A DNA stretch of 64,000 bases from Tetragenococcus sp041859945 (lineage in GTDB: Bacteria; Bacillota; Bacilli; Lactobacillales; Enterococcaceae): positions 11,093 through 75,092 of the forward strand of contig JBFLGC010000005.1 of NCBI GenBank assembly GCA_041859945.1. Direction: 5' to 3'. The position numbers were made by a program, and so were the translations under genes. Under the pieces are notes generated by a model that worked only from the letters and a program-made list of their open reading frames with translations, did not search any database and was not told the origin of the DNA. Each line of letters opens with the position of its first letter. Position 1 is the stretch's first letter. Positions 45,074-54,199 of this stretch are shown here, in pieces.

Positions 45074-47277
45074 GCCAGAGCGTCCTCCCATAATTCTTTG
45101 GCCAAAGCTTGTGGAACATCGACTTGTTGGTCCAAACTTGCGATTTTCAACCGTCCATCCGAAGTCACTTGACCGATCCGTTTCACCTTTTCTATCTGGA
45201 TCTGTTCAAAAGCAACCACTTTATCTTGAGGTACACTGACTACAAAACGCGATTGTGTCTCTGCAAAAAGTTGAGCTACTGGCACAGCGATTTTCACATC
45301 GATCCCTAATTCATTCGGGAAAGTCGCTTCAGCGAGTGCTACAGCTAAGCCGCCTTCTGAACAGTCATGAGCACTAGCAATAAACCCTGCTTTGATCGCC
45401 TTTAAAATAAAGTCTTGGTTCTTTTTTTCGGTATCTAAATCAAAAGCCATCGACTCACCAAAAATTTTTCCTGTTTGTAATTTTTGAATTTCACTCCCAT
45501 TAAAATCAGCGGCTGTTTCTCCGACAATATAAACGACATCGCCAGCTTTTTTAAATTCTTGGGTCGTGATCTCAGCCAAATCATCAATCAAACCGACCAT
45601 GCCGATCATAGGCGTAGGATAGATCGCTTGGCCATCCGTTTCATTATATAAGGAAACATTTCCCGAAATCACGGGCGTATTTAAAGTTTCACAAGCAGCA
45701 GCGATCCCGTCAGCAGCCATCCATAATTCCCAGAAACTTTCCGGTTTGTCTGGCGAACCAAAATTCAAGCAATCCGTGATGGCCAGTGGCCGGCCGCCGC
45801 TAGCAACGATATTACGTGCCGCTTCAGCGACAGCGATCTGACCTCCGATTTCAGGATCAAGATATAAATAGCGGCTATTGCAATCGGTCGTCATAGCTAA
45901 GGCTTTACGTGTCCCGCGGATCCGTAAAACCGCAGCATCACTACCTGGTTTCACCACGGTATTTGTCCGTACCTGAGAGTCATAGGTTTCATAAATCATA
46001 TGTTTTGAGGCGATAGTTGGTTGTTGTAACAACTGCAAGAACGTTTCATTGACATCAGCGATTTCTGGTACAAAGTCTGGCATAGCTTTAAAAGCTTTGA
46101 TGCGAGCTGGTTCTTGATATGCTTTTTGATAAATTGGAGCATCTTCTGCCAAAGCATCGACTGGGATATTGGCTACTTCTTTTTCTTTATGATACAAACG
46201 ATAAAGACCATCGTCTGTCACTTCACCAATCACGACACAGTCGAGATCATTTTTCAGAAACAGTTCTTTGACTTCTTCTTCCCGACCCTTTTTGACACAA
46301 ATCAACATCCGTTCTTGGGATTCGGAAAGCATCATTTCATAAGGGGTCATATCACTTTCACGTTGGGGGACATCATCTAAATTTAAAATCATGCCACTAC
46401 CAGCTTTTGAGGCCATTTCCGAACTTGAAGAAACCAAACCAGCGGCACCCATATCTTGAATACCAATAAGTAAGTCAGAGTGTTCCAAAATCAGTTCCAA
46501 ACAAGATTCTAAAAGCAACTTTTCCATAAAAGGATCGCCTACTTGCACAGCAGAACGTTGTTGCTCTTCTCCTTCACTAAATTCTTCGGAAGCAAAAGTC
46601 GCGCCATGGATCCCATCGCGTCCCGTTTTGGCACCGACATACATGATCGTATTGCCAACACCACAAGCTTGACCTTTTTGAATATCCTTGTGTTCTAAAA
46701 GCCCCACACATAAAACATTGACCAAAGGATTACCGGTATAACAGGGGTCAAATTGGACCTCACCACCCACAGTTGGGATCCCGATACAGTTTCCATAATT
46801 ACTGATCCCACTAACCACTTCTTCCAATAAATACTTGGTCCGTTCATTATCTAATTCACCAAAACGCAGTGAATCCAAAACAGCTATTGGCCGAGCCCCC
46901 ATACTAAAAATATCACGGATAATACCTCCGACACCGGTTGCTGCCCCTTCATAGGGTTCGACTGCTGAGGGATGATTATGACTCTCGGCTTTAAAAACGA
47001 CCGCTTGGCCATCACCAATATCCACGATACCTGCTCCTTCACCGGGTCCTTGCAAAACTTGGGGCCCATCACTGGGGAATTTCCGTAACACAGGCTTCGA
47101 ATTTTTATAAGAGCAATGTTCACTCCACATCACCGCAAACAATCCGACTTCAGTATAGTTGGGCATTCTTTTCAAGATTTTTGTTTCGATCAACTCATAT
47201 TCTTCATCTGTCAGGCCCCATGGCGCATAGAGACGTTGTTCTTTCACTTCTAGTGGTGTCGGTTCTTGAACATTCAT
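45058..47277 (-). CDS. purL: Phosphoribosylformylglycinamidine synthase subunit PurL
   Basis: Large ATP-dependent subunit of FGAM synthase. At 739 residues it is the short PurL, which needs PurS and PurQ; both are encoded just upstream. Motifs include SYKNSKPVLRKFPS, FKAESHNHPSAVEPYEGAATG and a C-terminal half repeating the PurM-like fold (ISGNVSLYNET; AHDCSEGGLAVALAEA). It is joined end to end with purQ and overlaps purF by 16 nt. Confidence 0.98.
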   Translation of the reverse strand: MNVQEPTPLEVKEQRLYAPWGLTDEEYELIETKILKRMPNYTEVGLFAVMWSEHCSYKNSKPVLRKFPSDGPQVLQGPGEGAGIVDIGDGQAVVFKAESHNHPSAVEPYEGAATGVGGIIRDIFSMGARPIAVLDSLRFGELDNERTKYLLEEVVSGISNYGNCIGIPTVGGEVQFDPCYTGNPLVNVLCVGLLEHKDIQKGQACGVGNTIMYVGAKTGRDGIHGATFASEEFSEGEEQQRSAVQVGDPFMEKLLLESCLELILEHSDLLIGIQDMGAAGLVSSSSEMASKAGSGMILNLDDVPQRESDMTPYEMMLSESQERMLICVKKGREEEVKELFLKNDLDCVVIGEVTDDGLYRLYHKEKEVANIPVDALAEDAPIYQKAYQEPARIKAFKAMPDFVPEIADVNETFLQLLQQPTIASKHMIYETYDSQVRTNTVVKPGSDAAVLRIRGTRKALAMTTDCNSRYLYLDPEIGGQIAVAEAARNIVASGGRPLAITDCLNFGSPDKPESFWELWMAADGIAAACETLNTPVISGNVSLYNETDGQAIYPTPMIGMVGLIDDLAEITTQEFKKAGDVVYIVGETAADFNGSEIQKLQTGKIFGESMAFDLDTEKKNQDFILKAIKAGFIASAHDCSEGGLAVALAEATFPNELGIDVKIAVPVAQLFAETQSRFVVSVPQDKVVAFEQIQIEKVKRIGQVTSDGRLKIASLDQQVDVPQALAKELWEDALACLMK

Positions 47278-47952
47278 TTATACGGTCACCTTCCCAAAGT
47301 TTTTTAGAATCGCAGTAAAAAAACGACGGCCATCAACTGAACCGAGTAATTCCTCCATCGCTCGTTCCGGATGCGGCATCATGCCTAATACATTGCCAGC
47401 TTTGTTAGTGATACCAGCAATATTATCGATGCTACCATTGACGTTTTCACGATATTTAAAGACGATCTGATCATTTTCTTTCAATTCTTGGAGCGTTTTG
47501 GCATCACAATAATAATTTCCCTCTCCATGTGCTACCGGTAAGTGGATCACTTCATTGGGCAAATACTCAGAAGTGAATTTTGTTTTATTATTCACAACTT
47601 CGATCGGAACAGTTTTACAAACAAACTTCAAAGATTCGTTTCTGATCAAGGCACCCGGCAATAATCCAGCCTCAGTCAAAATTTGAAATCCATTGCAAGT
47701 ACCAAATACAGGTTTTCCTTCATTGGCAAAACGGATCACTTCATCCATGATCTTTGAAAAACGTGCGATCGCTCCACAACGTAGATAATCCCCATAGGAA
47801 AAACCACCTGGAAGTAAAACACCATCGAACCCTGCTAAAGAATCAGCATCATGGCGGACATACTCAGCCTCACAATTCATGATATCTTTGATTGCCCAAA
47901 GCAAGTCACTATCACAATTGGAACCAGGAAAAACAATGACTGCAAATCTCAT
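47278..47952 (-). CDS. purQ: Phosphoribosylformylglycinamidine synthase subunit PurQ
   Basis: Glutaminase subunit that supplies ammonia to PurL. The 224 residues show FPGSNCDSDLLWAI, LPGGFSYGDYLRCGAIA, the nucleophile in VFGTCNGFQIL, and HGEGNYY with MMPHPERAME near the end completing the class I triad. It starts immediately after purS and ends immediately before purL. Confidence 0.98.
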   Translation of the reverse strand: MRFAVIVFPGSNCDSDLLWAIKDIMNCEAEYVRHDADSLAGFDGVLLPGGFSYGDYLRCGAIARFSKIMDEVIRFANEGKPVFGTCNGFQILTEAGLLPGALIRNESLKFVCKTVPIEVVNNKTKFTSEYLPNEVIHLPVAHGEGNYYCDAKTLQELKENDQIVFKYRENVNGSIDNIAGITNKAGNVLGMMPHPERAMEELLGSVDGRRFFTAILKNFGKVTV

Positions 47953-48207
47953 TTAAATTTCCTCCATCGTCAAAATTTCATATTCATACGTTTCCATCGT
48001 GACATTGGCCAAGAGTTTATCACAAATTGCCTCGACACATTCATTGACCGGCCGCTCTGTTGGTGCGATTTTGATTTCAAAATACTTGCCGATCCGGATC
48101 TCTTCGACTTCTTTATAGCCCAAACGATGGACGGCTCCTTTAACTGCTTGTCCTTGAGGATCTAAAACAGATTCTTTATAGGTAACAAAAACTTTGACTA
48201 AGTACAT
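47953..48207 (-). CDS. purS: Phosphoribosylformylglycinamidine synthase subunit PurS
   Basis: Small bridging subunit of the FGAM synthase complex. The 84-residue protein shows VTYKESVLDPQGQAVKGAVH and GKYFEIKI, typical of PurS. It is 3 nt after purC and directly abuts purQ. Confidence 0.95.
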   Translation of the reverse strand: MYLVKVFVTYKESVLDPQGQAVKGAVHRLGYKEVEEIRIGKYFEIKIAPTERPVNECVEAICDKLLANVTMETYEYEILTMEEI

Positions 48208-48210
48208 GGC

Positions 48211-48921
48211 TCAATCTCTCCTTTTTTCTAATCGATCTAACACTTCTTGATAAACAGGGATCAAATCACCTAGATCTCTGCGATACACATCTTTATCTAA
48301 ATGTTCTTTGCTAGTTGCATCCCACAATCGACAAGTATCTGGAGATATTTCGTCTGCTAAAATCAGTTCTCCCGATGGTAATTTCCCGATCTCGATCTTA
48401 AAATCGACTAATAAAATATGGCTTTCTGTAAATAGTTCTTGCAAAGCTTTATTTACTTGTAAAGCAATTTCTTTTATCCGTGCGATTTCATCCACACTTG
48501 CGATCGACAAAAGTAAAACATGTTGATCATTTATAAACGGATCATCAAGAGCATCGGCTTTATAATAAAATTCCACGATTGGAAAAGCCAAAAGATCTCC
48601 TTCTGGTATACCCAAACGTTTGGAAAAACTCCCAGCTGCCACATTGCGAACAACGACTTCCAAAGGTAACATTTCTACTCGTTTTACCAATTGTTCGTCT
48701 TTTGACAACTTTTTAATAAAATGATTGGTTATTCCTACAGCACTCAATCGTTCAAAAATCAAACTCGTGATTTCATTATTCATCTTGCCTTTCCCCACTA
48801 CTTGATCTTTTTTTAAGCCATTCAATGCCGTTGCTTGATCCATATATTTCACTAACAGCAAATCTTTGTTATCTGTTTCATACATCTGTTTCGCTTTTCC
48901 TTCATACAGCAAATGATTCAT
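48211..48921 (-). CDS. purC: Phosphoribosylaminoimidazole-succinocarboxamide synthase
   Basis: Joins aspartate to CAIR to give SAICAR. The 236 residues show LLYEGKAKQMYETDN, VVRNVAAGSFSKRLG and DFKIEIGKLPSGELILADEI with ISPDTCRLWD. First gene of purCSQLFMNHD, read from the PurBox promoter at 48958-49032. Confidence 0.97.
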   Translation of the reverse strand: MNHLLYEGKAKQMYETDNKDLLLVKYMDQATALNGLKKDQVVGKGKMNNEITSLIFERLSAVGITNHFIKKLSKDEQLVKRVEMLPLEVVVRNVAAGSFSKRLGIPEGDLLAFPIVEFYYKADALDDPFINDQHVLLLSIASVDEIARIKEIALQVNKALQELFTESHILLVDFKIEIGKLPSGELILADEISPDTCRLWDATSKEHLDKDVYRRDLGDLIPVYQEVLDRLEKRRD

Positions 48922-48957
48922 TGACCTTTTCCACCTCGCCTTTTTTATTTCAAAACT

Positions 48958-49032
48958 ATTGTAACAATGGCTATACCTCCAGTCAACGTTTTATGTATAT
49001 TAAAATAATAAAGCACATCAATTGTTCGTGTT
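48958..49032 (-). promoter_or_regulatory. purC operon promoter with PurBox
   Basis: Minus strand AACACGAACAATT (49020-49032 complement) with its CGAAC exactly 37 nt upstream of -35 TTGACT (48981-48986); 17-nt spacer; -10 TACAAT (48958-48963). The box centre is near -75 from the predicted start, the position reported for activation by PurR in Lactococcus lactis. I see no second inverted box. Confidence 0.85.
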
Positions 49033-49045
49033 TTTATCTTTCAAC

Positions 49046-49266
49046 GCTACAATCCACGGCCGAATCGGCCGCTACACTACGAGATTGGCTTGCTTAGCGA
49101 GACAGAGGAGATGATGAAAAATACCTACTTGGTACTGTGACTGAACGCTTTAGCGTTTAGTCATGAAGCTTGGCAGCTCTGAGACTATGGCTCAGGGCGG
49201 TCCCATGGCAGGCAGTAGCAGACACATTCGTGTAGTGTAGCTTTAGATTAGCCATGAATTGTGACC
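49046..49266. mobile_element. Repeat element copy 5 (221 bp, long form)
   Basis: Begins GCTACAATCCACGGCCGAAT and ends TTAGCCATGAATTGTGAC, inverted relative to copies 4 and 6. Core on the complement: ATGTGTCTGCTACTGCCTGC. It carries the module GATGATGAAAAATACCTACT (49111-49130) and hairpin TGACTGAACGC-TTTA-GCGTTTAGTCA (49139-49164). No clear flanking direct repeat. It lies between the purC PurBox and the promoter of the plus-strand gene at 49378. Confidence 0.75.
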
Positions 49267-49305
49267 AAGACAGAGTAGATGATGAAATTTTCACTATTCA
49301 TAGCG

Positions 49306-49334
49306 TTTACAAAACAAAGCAATCGTGCTAAGAT
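49306..49334 (+). promoter_or_regulatory. Promoter of the 49378 gene
   Basis: -35 TTTACA (49306-49311), 17-nt spacer, -10 TAAGAT (49329-49334), 44 nt upstream of the gene. Confidence 0.65.
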
Positions 49335-49377
49335 GGTCATAGAGATTTTCAACTATTTAATAAGGAGATCGGCTACT

Positions 49378-49746
49378 ATGTGTGATGTTTCGGAACAAGC
49401 ACTTTATTTTTTAACAAACTTATCTCACAAAGAAAAAGAACAGTTGCTAGAAGCATTAACAGATATTCTGACAACTTACGAAAAAGACACTGACAAAAAA
49501 ATAAGTAGTCAGCCATTATTTGAAAATCATTTTCCCCTTTATGACCATTTCTTGAGATTTCATTTATTGTTACAATTTAAAAATCTCCATAATGAAGAAT
49601 TGGTGATCCGCGAAGTTCAAGAAAATTTATTATTTAAAAATCGCTATTTCTTACAAGTTTTTTATAACTGCCAAGAGATCCCTTTTGAATTTGTCAAAAA
49701 AATCTATCTTCTACTAGAAGAAGAAACTACTCATCTTTTATCTTAA
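49378..49746 (+). CDS. Uncharacterised small acidic-helical protein
   Basis: A 122-residue protein that I do not recognise. It starts MCDVSEQALYFLTNLSHKEK, is predicted helical throughout with many Leu, Phe and Glu (LRFHLLLQFKNLHNEELVIR; KKIYLLLEEETTHLL) and has no signal peptide or membrane segment. The start is set by AAGGAG 10 nt upstream; a longer in-frame start at 49279 would lie before the promoter. It has its own promoter, faces away from the purine operon and ends at a terminator shared with purB. It might be a small regulator, but nothing shows this. Confidence 0.7.
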   Translation: MCDVSEQALYFLTNLSHKEKEQLLEALTDILTTYEKDTDKKISSQPLFENHFPLYDHFLRFHLLLQFKNLHNEELVIREVQENLLFKNRYFLQVFYNCQEIPFEFVKKIYLLLEEETTHLLS

Positions 49747-49786
49747 AAAAAATCAGGATCTACCAACTAGGTAGATCCTGATTTTT
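49747..49786 (+). terminator. Shared bidirectional terminator between the 49378 gene and purB
   Basis: Stem AAATCAGGATCTAC / GTAGATCCTGATTT with an A run on one side and a T run on the other, directly between two convergent stops. Confidence 0.92.
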
Positions 49787-51082
49787 TTAAGACAAACCGA
49801 CACGTTCAAAAATATAGTCGACATTTTTCAAATGGTAGTGATAGTCAAAAGCATCGTCCAACTCTGTTTTGGATAAAATCCCCATGATTTTTTCATCTGC
49901 TTCCAAAAGGGGCCTAAATTGCGTTTGTTTGTCCCAAGCCTCAGCTGTCTTTGGTTGGACCAAATCATAGGCTTGTTCACGCGTCATGCCGTGATCGATC
50001 AATTTCAGTAACACACGTTGACTATAAATAAGACCAAATGTTGCCTTCATATTGCGTTTCATGTTCTCAGGAAAAACAGTAAGATTTTTAATGATACTGC
50101 CAAAACGATGCAACATGTAATCAAGTAAGATCGTAGTGTCGGGAATGATGATCCGTTCCGCGGAAGAATGTGAAATATCACGTTCATGCCACAGAGAAAC
50201 ATCTTCATAAGCCGTCACCATATGGCCACGGATCACTCGAGCCAAGCCAGTCATGTTTTCCGAACCGATCGGATTACGTTTGTGTGGCATCGCTGAAGAT
50301 CCTTTTTGACCCTTGGCGAAATATTCTTCGACTTCACGTGTTTCCGACTTTTGCAAACCGCGGATCTCCGTGGCAAATTTTTCGATACTAGTAGCGATCA
50401 AAGCCATAGCTCCGATATATTCAGCGTGAAGATCACGTGGCAACACTTGGGTCGATATCTCTTGAGCCCGGATCCCTAATTTATCACAAACATAATTTTC
50501 GACAAAAGGTGGGATATTGGCGAAAGTCCCAACTGCACCACTGATTTTACCAGCCTCTACTCCTTTGGCAGCATGATCAAAGCGTTCGATGTTGCGTTTC
50601 ATCTCAGAATACCAAAGTGCAAGTTTCAAACCGAAAGTCGTCGGTTCCGCATGCACACCATGGGTCCGCCCCATCATGACCGTATATTTGTATTCACGGG
50701 CCTTATCCGCAATGATTGCCGTAAATTCTTGTAGATCATGGCGGATGATATCATTGGCTTGTTTCATTAGATATCCGTAAGCTGTATCGACCACATCTGT
50801 TGAAGTCAAACCATAATGGACCCATTTACGTTCATCCCCTAAAGATTCAGAAACAGCTCGCGTAAAGGCGACCACATCATGTTTGGTTTCAGCTTCGATA
50901 GCTAAAATCCGTTCCACATCAAAACTGGCTTTTGCTCTTATCTTTTTTACATCATCTTTGGGGATCTCACCTAATTCTGCCCACGCTTCATCAGCTAATA
51001 TTTCTACTTCGAGCCAAGCTTTGTAACGATTCTCATCTGTCCAGATTTGTCCCATCTCAGGACGTGTATAACGTTCTAACAT
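49787..51082 (-). CDS. purB: Adenylosuccinate lyase
   Basis: Cleaves fumarate from SAICAR and from adenylosuccinate, serving both IMP and AMP synthesis. The 431 residues show the family signature QKGSSAMPHKRNPIGSENM, GLTSTDVVDTAYGYLM and MGRTHGVHAEPTTFGLKL. It overlaps purK by 7 nt, so purE-purK-purB form one unit, separate from the main purine operon. Confidence 0.97.
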   Translation of the reverse strand: MLERYTRPEMGQIWTDENRYKAWLEVEILADEAWAELGEIPKDDVKKIRAKASFDVERILAIEAETKHDVVAFTRAVSESLGDERKWVHYGLTSTDVVDTAYGYLMKQANDIIRHDLQEFTAIIADKAREYKYTVMMGRTHGVHAEPTTFGLKLALWYSEMKRNIERFDHAAKGVEAGKISGAVGTFANIPPFVENYVCDKLGIRAQEISTQVLPRDLHAEYIGAMALIATSIEKFATEIRGLQKSETREVEEYFAKGQKGSSAMPHKRNPIGSENMTGLARVIRGHMVTAYEDVSLWHERDISHSSAERIIIPDTTILLDYMLHRFGSIIKNLTVFPENMKRNMKATFGLIYSQRVLLKLIDHGMTREQAYDLVQPKTAEAWDKQTQFRPLLEADEKIMGILSKTELDDAFDYHYHLKNVDYIFERVGLS

Positions 51083-52206
51083 TTTTCTTTCTCCTTTTCG
51101 TCCTGATCCCAGACCTTCGTTTCGTTGATTTCCATTAATGTTTTTTCGATATCTGTGGTGGTGATGGTGATATGTCCCATTTTACGATTTCTTTTGACTT
51201 GATTCTTGCCGTAATAATGGAATTGCCAGTCCGGTTTTTGACTGATTAATTTCTCACTTTGTACCATGTGCTGGCCTAAAATGTTGACCATGACGGCATC
51301 GCTCAACTGCCTTACTTCTCCCAATGGCCAGCCGCTGATACCGCGGATATGCGCATCATATTGACTCATATTACAAGCCTCGATCGAGTAATGTCCCGAG
51401 TTATGCGGCCTTGGTGCTAGTTCATTGACATAAAGGCTACCGGAGGCCGTCAAAAACAATTCGATGGCCAATACGCCATGCAAATGCAAAGCTTCAGCAA
51501 TCACCAAAGCGATCCGTTTGACTTCTGTCACCACCTCAGGAGCGACACGAGCCGGAGCAATCGTTTCATGTAAAATATTATTTCGATGACTGTTTTCGAC
51601 CACAGGAAACGTTTGATAGGTCTCACCATTACCAGCGATCATGATCGATAGCTCTTTTTCAAATGGGATCAAAGCTTCTAATTCACAAGTTCCCGACCGT
51701 AACAAACTCATGGAAGCCGCCAGATCAGTTGTCCCATGTAAGACATATTGCCCCTTGCCATCATAGCCACCTCGTGTCGTTTTTAACACACAAGGATAGC
51801 CGATACTATCGATGGCATCTTGGATATCAGTCGGACTGATGATCGTTGCATAAGGTGCGATCACGATATTATTCGCTTCTAAAAAAGATTTTTCTAACAA
51901 GCGATCTTGCGTGATCGCCAGCATATCGGTCCCTTGAGGAACATTACAAAGTGGCAAGATCGCATTTAACGCCTCCACACTGACATTTTCAAACTCATAA
52001 GTGATGGCAGCACTCCTTCTGGCCATTTCTTCCAAAGCCAAAATATCATCATAAGCAGCCACGATATGCCAATCAGCGATTTGCGCTGTCGGGCAATCTT
52101 CAGCTGGATCTAACACACCTACATTAAAACCCATTTTTTTGGCACTCATGGTCATCATTTTCCCTAGTTGTCCACCGCCGACGATCCCGATCGTCGCTCC
52201 CGGCAT
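51076..52206 (-). CDS. purK: 5-(Carboxyamino)imidazole ribonucleotide synthase
   Basis: Carboxylates AIR with bicarbonate and ATP to N5-CAIR, which PurE rearranges. The 376-residue ATP-grasp protein starts PGATIGIVGGGQLGKMMTMS and shows YPCVLKTTRGGYDGKGQYVL and VNELAPRPHNSGHYSIEAC. The ATG at 52206 lacks a strong ribosome site; TTG at 52221 inside the purE end is a possible alternative. It lies 7 nt after purE and overlaps purB by 7 nt. Confidence 0.95.
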   Translation of the reverse strand: MPGATIGIVGGGQLGKMMTMSAKKMGFNVGVLDPAEDCPTAQIADWHIVAAYDDILALEEMARRSAAITYEFENVSVEALNAILPLCNVPQGTDMLAITQDRLLEKSFLEANNIVIAPYATIISPTDIQDAIDSIGYPCVLKTTRGGYDGKGQYVLHGTTDLAASMSLLRSGTCELEALIPFEKELSIMIAGNGETYQTFPVVENSHRNNILHETIAPARVAPEVVTEVKRIALVIAEALHLHGVLAIELFLTASGSLYVNELAPRPHNSGHYSIEACNMSQYDAHIRGISGWPLGEVRQLSDAVMVNILGQHMVQSEKLISQKPDWQFHYYGKNQVKRNRKMGHITITTTDIEKTLMEINETKVWDQDEKEKEKC

Positions 52207-52213
52207 CAAAGGT

Positions 52214-52702
52214 TTAGCCAAGTTGATCACTACTTTCCAATACAGATTTTTCCATTTGTTGACGCATTTCCACCAATTTATTGGCCACTTCTGAATCATA
52301 CATGGCAAGCATCTGGGCTGCAAGTATTCCTGCGTTAGTGGCACCTGCCTTACCGATCGCAGTAGTCGCTACTGGTACTCCACCTGGCATTTGGACGATC
52401 GAAAGTAAGGAGTCTAAGCCATTCAATGTTCGTGATTGGACCGGAACACCGATCACTGGTAAGGTCGTTTTTGCTGCTAACATTCCCGGCAAATGGGCGG
52501 CCCCACCAGCTCCTGCGATAATGACTTTCAAGCCACGCTCTCTGGCCGACTCTGCAAAAGAAAATAATAGATCTGGCGTTCGATGAGCTGAAATGACCTT
52601 TTTTTCATAAGGAATCCCGAGCTTCTCTAAACTTTCACAGCCATATTTCATCGTTTCCCAATCTGAGCTACTGCCCATGACTACTGCAACGAGTGCTTCC
52701 AT
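52214..52702 (-). CDS. purE: N5-carboxyaminoimidazole ribonucleotide mutase
   Basis: Class I PurE, which works with PurK. The 162 residues start ALVAVVMGSSSDWETM and include SAHRTPDLLFSFAESA and AGAGGAAHLPGMLAAKT, typical of the family. First gene of purEKB, with a PurBox promoter just upstream. Confidence 0.97.
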   Translation of the reverse strand: MEALVAVVMGSSSDWETMKYGCESLEKLGIPYEKKVISAHRTPDLLFSFAESARERGLKVIIAGAGGAAHLPGMLAAKTTLPVIGVPVQSRTLNGLDSLLSIVQMPGGVPVATTAIGKAGATNAGILAAQMLAMYDSEVANKLVEMRQQMEKSVLESSDQLG

Positions 52703-52738
52703 TTTTTTGATCCACTCCTTTATTTTTTTCTCGTGTTT

Positions 52739-52813
52739 ATTGTATCAAGCAAAAAATCAGAAGTCAAAAATTAATCGAATATTACAGATAGTTAATTTTA
52801 TTTCGTTCGTATT
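52739..52813 (-). promoter_or_regulatory. purEKB promoter with PurBox
   Basis: Minus strand AAATACGAACGAA (52801-52813 complement) with CGAAC exactly 37 nt upstream of -35 TTGACT (52762-52767); 17-nt spacer; -10 TACAAT (52739-52744). The -35 and -10 match those of the purC promoter base for base. The box abuts the xpt stop codon. Confidence 0.82.
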
Positions 52814-53395
52814 TTAAGCATCTGCCCTAGTGAAATGAACGGTCCCCTTTTCCAAAGAAGTGACGCGTGCCAATGAAACCACACGGATCCCCATTTCTTC
52901 TAACAACTGACGACCGCTTTGGAAAGATTTTTCGATCAGGATCCCGACGCCTAAAACTTCTGCCCCTGCCTTTTGACAAAGTTCGATCAACCCTTTTGCT
53001 GCCTGTCCATTAGCCAAAAAGTCATCGACGATCAACACCTTATCGGTTTCACCTAAAAACCGATGTGAAATCGAAATCGTATTGGCTACTTTTTTGGTAA
53101 ACGAATAAACTTCACTTGTCAGTAATTCTTCGTCCATAGTGATACTTTTTGATTTTCGCGCAAAAACCATCGGCACTCCCAAAGCTTTAGCTACAAAAAG
53201 AGCCGGCGCGATCCCTGACGATTCGATCGTAACGACTTTGGTAATACCCTCTTTGGCAAATACTTCTGCAATTGTTTTACCGACTTTCTCCATCAGCTCA
53301 CTATCGACTTGATGAGTGATGAAACTGTCTACTTTTAAGACGTCTTCCCCCAATACTAAGCCATTTTTTTCGATCTGTTCGGTCAATTCTTTCAC
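52814..53395 (-). CDS. xpt: Xanthine phosphoribosyltransferase
   Basis: Salvages xanthine to XMP with PRPP. The 193 residues match Xpt throughout, with KVDSFITHQVDSELMEKVG, GVPMVFARKSKSITMDEEL and the PRPP loop VLIVDDFLANGQAAKGLIEL. It lies next to purE but has a terminator hairpin upstream (53429-53467). I see no purine riboswitch. Confidence 0.95.
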   Translation of the reverse strand: MKELTEQIEKNGLVLGEDVLKVDSFITHQVDSELMEKVGKTIAEVFAKEGITKVVTIESSGIAPALFVAKALGVPMVFARKSKSITMDEELLTSEVYSFTKKVANTISISHRFLGETDKVLIVDDFLANGQAAKGLIELCQKAGAEVLGVGILIEKSFQSGRQLLEEMGIRVVSLARVTSLEKGTVHFTRADA

Positions 53396-53428
53396 TTAAA
53401 ACGCTCCTCTCTATTTTTGGTTTTCAAA

Positions 53429-53467
53429 AAGAAGTCGCTTCCTAGCAGCTAGGATAGCGACTATCTG
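53429..53467 (-). terminator. Terminator between the TIM-barrel gene and xpt
   Basis: Minus strand AGTCGCTATCCTAGC ... GCTAGGAAGCGACT with a tight loop and TCTTTTTG tail. It lies 35 nt upstream of xpt, so it ends the upstream gene's transcript, or acts as a leader attenuator if transcription reads through. Confidence 0.8.
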
Positions 53468-53483
53468 TTCATGCGAGTCAAGC

Positions 53484-54182
53484 TCACTCACCCATCTTTT
53501 CTTCATATAGCTCACGCTCTTGGTCCCGATAAAGATCCATTTTCTTACTAAAGAGTTCGCCATTTGTTGGTGGCGTGAAGGTAATGGCATTAGCACCAGC
53601 CTTGATCGTTTCTAGAATTGTTTCGTCAGTTGGCCCACCAGTAGCAATGATCGGTAATTCGGGGTATTTTTCTCTAAAATAAGCGACCGTTTTCGCCGTA
53701 TCTTTACCAGCACTGATATTTACGATCGAAACCCCAGCCCCCAGTTTTTCATCGATCATTGTGTAAGTAGACGTAATGGTACTGACAACTGGCACATCCA
53801 CCACGCGACAAACTTGGCGCACCGTATCAAGTGGCGTCGGCCCATTTAAAACCACCCCGATAGAACCTTGTGATTCCGCAAAGATACTCATAAATGAGGC
53901 CCGTGTTCCTTGTGTTAAGCCACCGCCCACGCCTGAGAAGACTGGGATATCTGCCGCTTCGATAATACTTTTAGTGATTGCCGGATGGGGCGTAAAAGGA
54001 TAGACAGCAATGACGGCATTGGCATTGGTATTACGAATGATGGCAATATCAGTCGTAAAAATGATTGATTTGATCCGTTTGCCAAAAATAATGATTCCGC
54101 TAGCTTTGCTGATAACTTCCGGAGCTCGCACAATATCTTTTCTGAGCTCAGTGGTAATGTTTGGTACGAATTTTTTTTCCAA
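53484..54182 (-). CDS. Putative phosphate-binding TIM-barrel protein, function unknown
   Basis: A 232-residue protein with strand-helix repeats of a barrel: IIIFGKRIKSIIFTTDIAII, ANAVIAVYPFTPHP, GVSIVNISAGKDTA, PIIATGGPTDETILETIKAG and NAITFTPPTNGELF. The GG-P-T turn near the end resembles phosphate-binding barrels such as NanE or ThiE, but I see no family-specific catalytic set. Database relatives carry loose labels such as hydrolase. It lies between a peptidoglycan hydrolase gene and xpt. Its role is not known to me. Confidence 0.6.
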   Translation of the reverse strand: MEKKFVPNITTELRKDIVRAPEVISKASGIIIFGKRIKSIIFTTDIAIIRNTNANAVIAVYPFTPHPAITKSIIEAADIPVFSGVGGGLTQGTRASFMSIFAESQGSIGVVLNGPTPLDTVRQVCRVVDVPVVSTITSTYTMIDEKLGAGVSIVNISAGKDTAKTVAYFREKYPELPIIATGGPTDETILETIKAGANAITFTPPTNGELFSKKMDLYRDQERELYEEKMGE

Positions 54183-54199
54183 TAGAAATCATTTCCCTT

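Noticed and set aside
53396..53483. Purine riboswitch or PurBox before xpt
   Set aside because: The gap is only 88 bases and holds a terminator hairpin; no aptamer features, and the only GAAC (ATGAACAGAT) does not have the regulon spacing.
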